Source: Apus apus (taxonomy: Eukaryota > Chordata > Aves > Apodiformes > Apodidae). Taken from it: a stretch of DNA of 64,000 nt. This document shows, piece by piece, positions 53,001 to 62,000 of this stretch. Both the position numbers and the translations under genes were made by a program. The notes under the pieces were generated by a model. That model had not been told where the DNA came from. It worked only from the letters and a program-made list of their open reading frames with translations, and ran no database searches. Every line of letters begins with the position of its first letter. Position 1 is the stretch's first letter. The stretch is taken from assembly GCF_020740795.1 (NCBI RefSeq), contig NC_067312.1:62286405-62350404 (forward strand), written 5' to 3'.

Positions 53001-56000
53001 AACTTTCTTTATCAGCTTACTTAAACATTTGGAGATTAAGGAATTAAGGCACTTAAGCAGTATGTCTTTTCTATGGAAAATCAGCTGTAAGTTTCAGTTA
53101 CTTGAAAGTAAAATACCCTTCTCCTGACTTAAAATACATTGAGGTGTCTACCTGAATTTTGGCATAAGTGATACAGGGTCTCTGTCACCCAGCACTGGTC
53201 TACAACTAATATTGTTTATGTATCTTTCCCGTGGCAGGATTCTGTCACTGATACACTGCATCATTTCCCTTTGTTTACTTGGCTAGTAAAGCCTTTACAA
53301 AGTAGTAGAATTTTAAAAAGTATACAGCCTTAATTTTTGTGTTATTTTATGATATACCCACTGCTGTCATGCATTTTCATCATATGGGAGCAATAAACCA
53401 TATAACAGCTTCAGTTAAACTCGAGCATTAACAAAAGACAAACATTTTAAATAATATGTTGAAAGAACTATGTAACAGTTAATGTGTGAAGTTATTGAAC
53501 TGAGTTCCAGAGCCAATCTTCAACAAAAAGTGTATCTTCAGAATCCCATTGCTAATATCTTTCCCCTTCAAAGTAACAGAAGAACATTTGAAATGACACT
53601 GAACCTCAGAATACTGATATTCTATCTTAGTTTCTGTTACTGAAAGTTGCCATACAGCTTAAACATTTGTCCCCTAAAATTGCACCCAGAAGTTACCAAA
53701 GTTGTTCTGTCATTTGGAATGAAACTCTGAAACAATTTGCTCTTTTTTGAACCTAGAACTATGGGGAAAGTGGGCAGGAAAGCAATTTACCTTGTTAGCT
53801 GAGTTCACTAAAATTTACACTCTAGAATAGTGACCATATGTACTACAAGTCTGTCTGCCAGATGCCTTCAAGCACATTGCCAGATATCTCCAGTTAAACA
53901 TCTCCCTCAGAGTAAAGACTAGTCTCTAGCAGCAGTTTTCTAAAGAAAAATATCTTTGGTTGCTTACCTTATCAGCTTTTAACTTGTACATGTTACTGAG
54001 TGTAGAACAAGCAAAGAAAGGCTGAGCAATCTAATGCATAAAATAGTTTCACTGCAACCCCTAGCTTCTTTAGGAAGAAAAATAAGGGTCTGGTGGCCAT
54101 ATCTAATGGAGAATGGAAAAAATACATTACATTTACAATTCTGATATACTTGGACTTTCAGTTAAAAGTCCCAGCCCACATAATTTCCTAGGGCAGTTTC
54201 TAAGCAGTTAGTGAGTGTACAGGAGGTATTCCAGTACTTCACTGCTGAGACTTGAGCAAAACTAAAGCTTTACAAAAAATAGAGTATGCTGTTTATAGTA
54301 TTCTGTCACTACATCTCAACTGGCAATAGCACATACTTTTTTGTATTCCCGTGATCTTTTGAGGTACTAGAATTCTATACAGAATTCATGAAAATGTCAG
54401 ACACTTTCTGTGAATACATGAGGTTAAAATCAGTTATGACGAACGTGCAGCTGCCTTTAGCAGATGGCAAATTTGCAGCAGTTTTTAAGGGAGAAGTTTC
54501 TCTCTTCAACCTGTATTCATTGGTAGTTTTTAGACCTAAGCAGAAATGTAAAGAATTGCAAAAGGAAGGAGTTTCATTGATTTATTTTTTTTAATTGTTA
54601 TTTATTGAATGGGGAGTCCACTAGAACTAATGTGAGTTGAAGGCTTTCATCTGCCCAGCAAATAAATAGTTCATACTTGAAACATAATCAGCTAATTTCT
54701 CCAAGATTTTCTATAACTCTAAAATAATTCAGTCAGAATTAGCTGTTAAAAAAAAAAAAGCCTATACACTGCACTGTACAAGAATGTTTAAACAGGCTTA
54801 TCTTTTTTTTTTTTAATGGTGTAAATTGGCTGTTATTAAAGGAAGAGAACTTCACTCAGCTGTTGAAAATATGGAGTATAATATTTTAACACTGTGCAAC
54901 ACATAATTACAGCACGTTCCACCTTAAGGAATTTCTTTTGTAAACAAACTATGTTAGAAACCACTGCCCTCACCTTTGGTTTGTTACATTGTGAAATGGA
55001 GTGTGTGGGGCTGCATTACTTTGATCTGAAGTTCAGGTTTTATGGCAGCCTTACTAGAGTAAAGCTTCAATATATGTTTCAACAGCTTGATGGTCCTACC
55101 TTGTAATTCTATATAGGACTTAGGCTAAGTGCTTGTTGGAGGAAGTTTTACTGAGTGCATAAATACAGTTTGAAGAGTCAGCAGAGACACAAAGGACTGA
55201 AGGGGCATGGACACTGAAATATCATGTGACCCTCTAGAGATGACTTTGGAAGTGTTCAAGCCCTATTAGATACTGAGGGAAGTTGTGTGTTGCGTTGTAG
55301 CTATTCTTTAGGTGAAGGATTTTCCAATGCTGTCAGGCACATTACATCTATTTTGTTATCTAATATTTTAATTTTTAAAATCATAGGTATCTGCAACGAA
55401 CAGTAAAACACCCAACCTTGTTACAGGATCCAGATTTAAGACAATTCTTGGAAAGTTCTGAGGTATTTAAGTTCAGTTCCGTTTGTTTCTACATATGGTA
55501 ACCTACAAAGCAATGTATTTTCTTTTTATTGACCCTTGATCCCCTAAATTAATAGGAAATCAAATTGCACTGTACCCTTCATGGGACAGAGTGGCAGAGG
55601 TTACTTAAGTAATGGTGTACCTCATCCTCTGATAAAACTTAGAGGGGTGGTGACCAAAACCTGTTTGCTGATCAGTGACTTTTCAAACAAATTGTTTTGT
55701 CCAGCTCTGAGAGAAGCTTGTGGCACACAATGAAAATCCATAATTGATGTTACTGATTGTTAAGTAAGATGAAGAATTAAACTGGCTTGGAAGCATCTCT
55801 CTTAACCTCTGTAAGTCCAACTTCAGGTGTATCAGTAGGATCATGTGGAAAGCACTAGCAATGCTGCTAACCAGGCTAGATGTTATGCAAACGGAGGACT
55901 TAAGTCACCTCTGCTGTCAATCTGACACCTTTCATAATGTTAAATACATTGTTAAAGTTACATAACACCTCTTTATAAATGTGCGTAGTGGATTCACTGT

Positions 56001-59000
56001 AATACTGAACTGTCTTTTGGCCAATGTCAATATCTTACTTACACTAATAAGTCCCAGAGACTTCACAGCTGACAAAAGCATCATTGGTAGATCACTTAGA
56101 GTGGGTTTGTCAGTGCTGCTGACAGACAAAACATCACATGAAGGGTAAATATTCTGACAAAGGGGTGACACTTTATAGCATATTCATAGTAGCCTAAATA
56201 ATAATATCAATTGAATTTATATTTTATTAACTACTCCTGGGGATTTCCGAACACCTAAGCAGCTACACAGTTCTTTACATGCCTGAGAACGCTTTGAAAT
56301 CTGGCATATATTGAAAGGTAAATAGATATCAACCTTTTATAATCAGCACATAATTCAAATCTTGCATTGCAAATAAATGTTTCACAGAATTTCTTTCATT
56401 TAATTTGTTGTAAATCTAAGCTTTTACGTTCCTGTAGTGGCAGTTTGTTCTCTGTAGTGTATAGGTGGCTAGTTAGGACTTTTGGCTGTTTCGTAACAAC
56501 TTTGGACAAGTGGGTTGTTTGTTCCATTTAAATGTAAAGATGTAGAAGAAAAGTAAATAGTCTATATTTTTAAGTTTTTCTCTTGAGAATGTAGAAGTAG
56601 TAAATCTGAGAAATTAGATTCCACTATACTGAAACACACGAGTAAAGAAAACACTATATCCTTTTATTTTCCCCCTTGTGCCCACTTAAACCTCCATCCT
56701 TTTAACCAGTCTGTGTGCCCTTATTTGTCATTCAATTCCAGCTGCCGAGAGCAGTTAACACCCAGGCTCTGAGTGGAGCAGGATTATTGAGGATGGTGAA
56801 CAAGGCTGCCGACGCTGTCAACAAAATGACAATCAAGATGAATGAATCGGATGCAGTAAGAGCTGATTTTTCAGCTTGAATAATGAAACGAATTAATGAG
56901 CCCCAACAACTGCATTTTAAAGCTGTAGAAGTAGAAAATGGGTTAATAATTTGCTTATTGGCTTGAATTCTTAGCTGTATCAGTTGACCACCCTGGCAGT
57001 ACATGAATAATTTGCTTCTTTAAAACCAGAAATGTTGTTGGTGATCTAATTTGTAATGCTTGACTCTTTCATCTGTTGTCAGTGGTTTGAAGAAAAACAG
57101 CAGCAATTTGAGAATCTGGATCAGCAACTTAGGAAACTTCATGCTAGTGTTGAAGCATTAGTCTGCCACAGAAAAGGTAATTTTAGTTTTATGTGGTTGC
57201 ACCAAGTGAAGTACTTAGAACTGTAGCAAACGGTGATGAAACAAGGTCTTAGTTTGCTGGAGCTCTTACAAATTAATAGAGTAATATAATATATTTTAAT
57301 GGAAAAATCTTCTAATTGTACCTTTTAGTTTAAACTGCTGTAGCATTTTTTGTATATCTATTTTTAATCTTAATTTTAACCAGAATATCTGTAATTCCTT
57401 AAGTTACTGTATTGACTTAGCGTAATTTTTTTCCTGTGGAGATTGAATACCATACCTAACAATGCTAAACAGTAAACATCCATAAATGTATCTGTATGTC
57501 TTAAGCCAAAAGTAATTCCCTTCTCAACAAAAAGTGGCTGCATAAATCCATTTAAACATCTTTTGGCTCAGTATTGCTCTGTTAAGTGTGTTTAAGCTTT
57601 TGAACAGGAATTTGCTATTCTTAATTTGATCCACATAATAATATCTGATCAAGCTACTGTTAAGGTAAACTCTTCTGGAAAGATAAGTAGTCTCAGAATA
57701 TCAGCTTTTGGTTTACTTAATTTAGAGAGAAACAAAGTCTGTAAGTTTATCTTTTAATCACATATGCATCTGTTTTGTCAAAGACGGCTTTCCATCAGAT
57801 GTTTTAAAAAAATCAAAACACCAAAACTTTGATTTGTAGTTCAAGGAGGACTGTAAATGTTCCTTCTGACACTACTGTATTATGTTAAAATATAGTTACT
57901 TTTCAACTCTACACTTTCAAAAGTATGTGAAAATATTTTAAGTTGCTTTTTTCATAGCTAATAGGTAGTACTCTCTTTAGTAAAAAATCCTTGGCCAGAT
58001 GTTCTAAAAACTAAAGATTATTCTAAGGAGTAATGGAAAATCAAAGTGTTTGTTTAATGTTGATTTGACACCTGCTCATAGATTTGAAAAACTGGTGGAT
58101 TTTTTTTTTAAGAGCTGTGTTTAAATTGTAAGGGTTTTACATATCTAAAAGACATGTTGCTTCTACAAACATGTCTGGTGTTCTGATGATTCTGCTGAAA
58201 CAGCACAGTGCCAAAAAAACCTGCACTTTTAAACCTGAAGTAATTTGGATTAACCATTTGTTCAAAGGTCATTTGTAGGACGTAACTTTGTACAAGATTA
58301 CTTACATGGGATTTGATGAGGCATTTGCCCTGGTATTTGTGGATAAGTAAACTCAAAACTGTACATTCATAAATGCCAGCCATGCTAGTATGTGTAATTT
58401 TTTTTTTCTTTTAAGACATGTTCAGGATGTGGCAATACATTACAGTATGCACAGTTAAAGGTACTTTAGTCAATAAACCAGTCCAATAGAGATAAATTCC
58501 ACCCAGGGGAGTGGTGCTTTTGTGAAATAGTTAGGTTTTTTCTCACTTCATGGAACAACTGTGCTATAGACATGTTAGAATGGTTTTTAATTTGCTCTGT
58601 AGCTGACTTGGCTTTTGTTTTGTGGACTTGCATTTTGTCTGAAGTAGGCAGATGGATAGTACTGAAGTGACATGTTTTTTCCATATTTTTGCTAGAAAGA
58701 GTAGGCATGGCATTAACAGGTTCAGCAAAACAAAACATTTACTGATGGAAAGCCTTTTTGTGCAGGATTTTTTTCGTAAATGTGGTTTCGTTGTGATCTT
58801 GTGTACTTTATCACGAGGTTTGGGAAACATAACTTATTTTTCAATTGGTGAAGTTAGGGTTGAAACAGGGCGGAGGTCACTGGTCCACTGATCTGTGATG
58901 CAGAAAATGTAACAAGTTAACAATGTTGTACTGAACATTACTTCTGTATTTCAGAGCTTTCAGCCAACACAGCTGCCTTTGCTAAAAGTGCTGCCATGTT

Positions 59001-62000
59001 AGGTAACTCTGAGGACCATACTGCTCTATCTAGAGCTTTGTCGCAGCTAGCGGAGGTTGAGGAGAAGATAGATCAATTGCATCAAGAACAAGCTTTTGCT
59101 GATTTCTATGTGTTCTCGGAACTACTTGGGGATTATATTCGTCTCATTGCTGCAGTAAAAGTGAGTACCACTAGGAGAAATACCATTTTTTGTGTTTAAA
59201 GTCACATTTCTCAACTTTTAGATTTAGGGTGAATGAATGTGTGTATTTGCATGCATGACAACACAGTTAGGACTAAGTTTTTGCCTGTACTTCTAGCTGA
59301 GTAAAATGCATGCATCCATGATCAGTTGTTCCAATGATAAAAATGGTCGTCAACAAAAATGTGAATGGATTAGTAAGACCCCCAAAAAATATAGATTGTT
59401 AACATGATCTACTTTGAGCAGTATTAATTGCACAGTATTTGAGGACACCATGCCCTTCTGTGTCTAAGCATACTGTACTTGTTTCTTTCAGGTTACTTAT
59501 TTTTACAGTATGCTCATAAACTTTCAAAAATGTAGTTTGGTTTAATTTGGTAGATAGTCAATAGTTTCTGTAAATAGGAAATACAGTTTTGGATCTTCAT
59601 CTCACTAAAGCAAGTACTTAATTTTGGAGTAAGTCATGCTACACAGTATAATTAGGTTTTGACACAGGAAGGGGTGTCTACAAATTTTGCCCACAAATAC
59701 CTTTGAACTTGCCAGATTTCTCGGGATATATATTTTTATTTTTTAGCGTCTACTTCTGCTTCCTTATTCCATTGCTAACATAAATGTATTGCTGAATATG
59801 CATGTAATCCATATGCATGAGAAGTTCACTAGAATCTATATTTAGAGAAGTATTTGCATAACAGAACAATTTGTGGTGGTTGTTTTGGTAGTGTTTGGAA
59901 TGGAATGAGGAATATAAAATGGTTTGGGGCACTAAAATGTTGCCTCTGAAAATGCATCTTGAATACCCTGTTATTTGTGGAAAGTATTGAGCTGTGGAAG
60001 CATTCTGTCAAATGAAATGCAAGAGGACGTGGTAGATACAGTGAGGTTTTTTGAGTATACTTGTTCTGCTTTATCCAGAATTACCTTTTCTTGCTAGGAA
60101 TTTAGATAGCTCTAACAGTTCCAGTTGCTTAACAAATTTGTCTGTCCTTACAGGGTGTTTTTGATCACCGAATGAAATGCTGGCAGAAGTGGCAAGATGC
60201 TCAGGTCACTTTACAAAAAAAACGCGAAGCTGAAGCAAAGCTCCAACTTGGCAACAAACCTGATAAATTGCAGCAAGCTAAAGATGAGATAAAAGAGGTA
60301 ACTTTATTGAACGTTATTTTGGAGATGAGATTTTCTGCATTAACTCATTCATGCTGCATTAATGCACTACTTTATACCATTTTTGTTTATAAATCACTCA
60401 TTTGCTGTTTTCCATATTTACTGAAATTGTTAAAAGGAATTTATTTTAAATATTAAATGTTCGAAGTTGTTACTCATTGTAAGATCTGTAAGGCAGTTAT
60501 TGCTGTCTTTACAGAGTCTGGGAAATGGGAGGAGGGGAACATGACAAGTTAAATAATGCTTTTAACTGTTAACAGTTCACTTGGGTAGGCATCTCTTGGC
60601 TCCTAAAGCTAACATCCAGCTAAGACAACTAATGGAGAACTGTTCCCATGTTTTGCTTAATTATGCAGCCTATCTACCTATATATATATATACATATATA
60701 TATGTATATATGGTGTAATTTCAGTAAAAATAAATCTTAACATGTTGAAGTGTCATAATTTATACACTTTTTCTATCATGCTTCACTAAGGAAATTGAAG
60801 AGGTAGGACAACTTAACTATTTAATATTAATGCATTCTAATTATGCACGAGCATTCTCCCATTAAATAATGGGAGAACATCATTATAGATGTCAAGCTTT
60901 CTTATGCAATTACTTTGTTTGGCTTCCTCATTGGTCACTAACCACATGCTGCTTTGTTTTTTCTGCCCTTCAATGTATTTTGCGTACAGTGTTGAAGTTA
61001 CTCATTAACTTCGTTTTCTTTATCTTGAAAAAGGCCTTTGTTTACTGGGAAAACTTAGTGTCACTCTTGTGACATCTTGCTGCTTGCCCCTCTTGATGTC
61101 ACCCATCCATCCACAATACAAATGAGCTGGAATTCCTTGTCAAAAATACTTCTGGAGTATTGGGAGTAGCAGGAAATACTTGCTGATTGTTTCTCAGTCC
61201 CAATATTAAAATAATTAATTACGTTGTTCCTGAGGGATTTATTTTTCCCACTTTATTGATCAAAGAAAGTTTTAGTAAACACACAATTTGAATGTGCTGA
61301 TTGAGTTATTGCTGCCCTTGAAATTTGTTACGAGTTGCTGATTTCTGTAATAGTAGTCCTTCTGGCAGAGAAATTTCAAAGTGGAAGCCTACACAGCTTG
61401 AGTTCATCCAAGATAATAAAAGGCCAAAGAACAGTCCTAGAAATAACTCATTGAACAGGGAGATGTTTCTCCTTGTCAGAAACTGCAAGATAGCAGACTA
61501 TTACCCATTGATAGCTCATATAGGACTTGGCATTTGAGCATAATGAAACTGGGATATTGGATCCATTAAGCCTATAGATGAAGTCTCAGGCAAGTTGATT
61601 TGATAGGAACACACTGGAAATCTAATTTACCTTTTCTTTGGTGGAGTTCTGGATTGTTTCAGGTACTACATAGTATTTCAGGTACTCTTCAGGCTGTTCT
61701 TCCATGAAGGACATCCTGATTAAATATAAACTAAAAATATAACCATGTAGATATTTACTGGAACATAGATGATGTTCATCTCATATCACTAAACTAACTT
61801 GACACTGCACCACAAAATGCTTTTGGAAATAAATAGCACCACTAATTGCTAACATGAATATGCTATATTGAAGTATGCTGTTTCCTTGCTGCCTTTTTCT
61901 GGGGAAGATAAGTGTTATGGAATATACTGACTCCCATGGTTCAGTTAATATATTGAGATGAACAGCTACAGTTGCATTTTAAATACTTGTTAGCCTGCAT

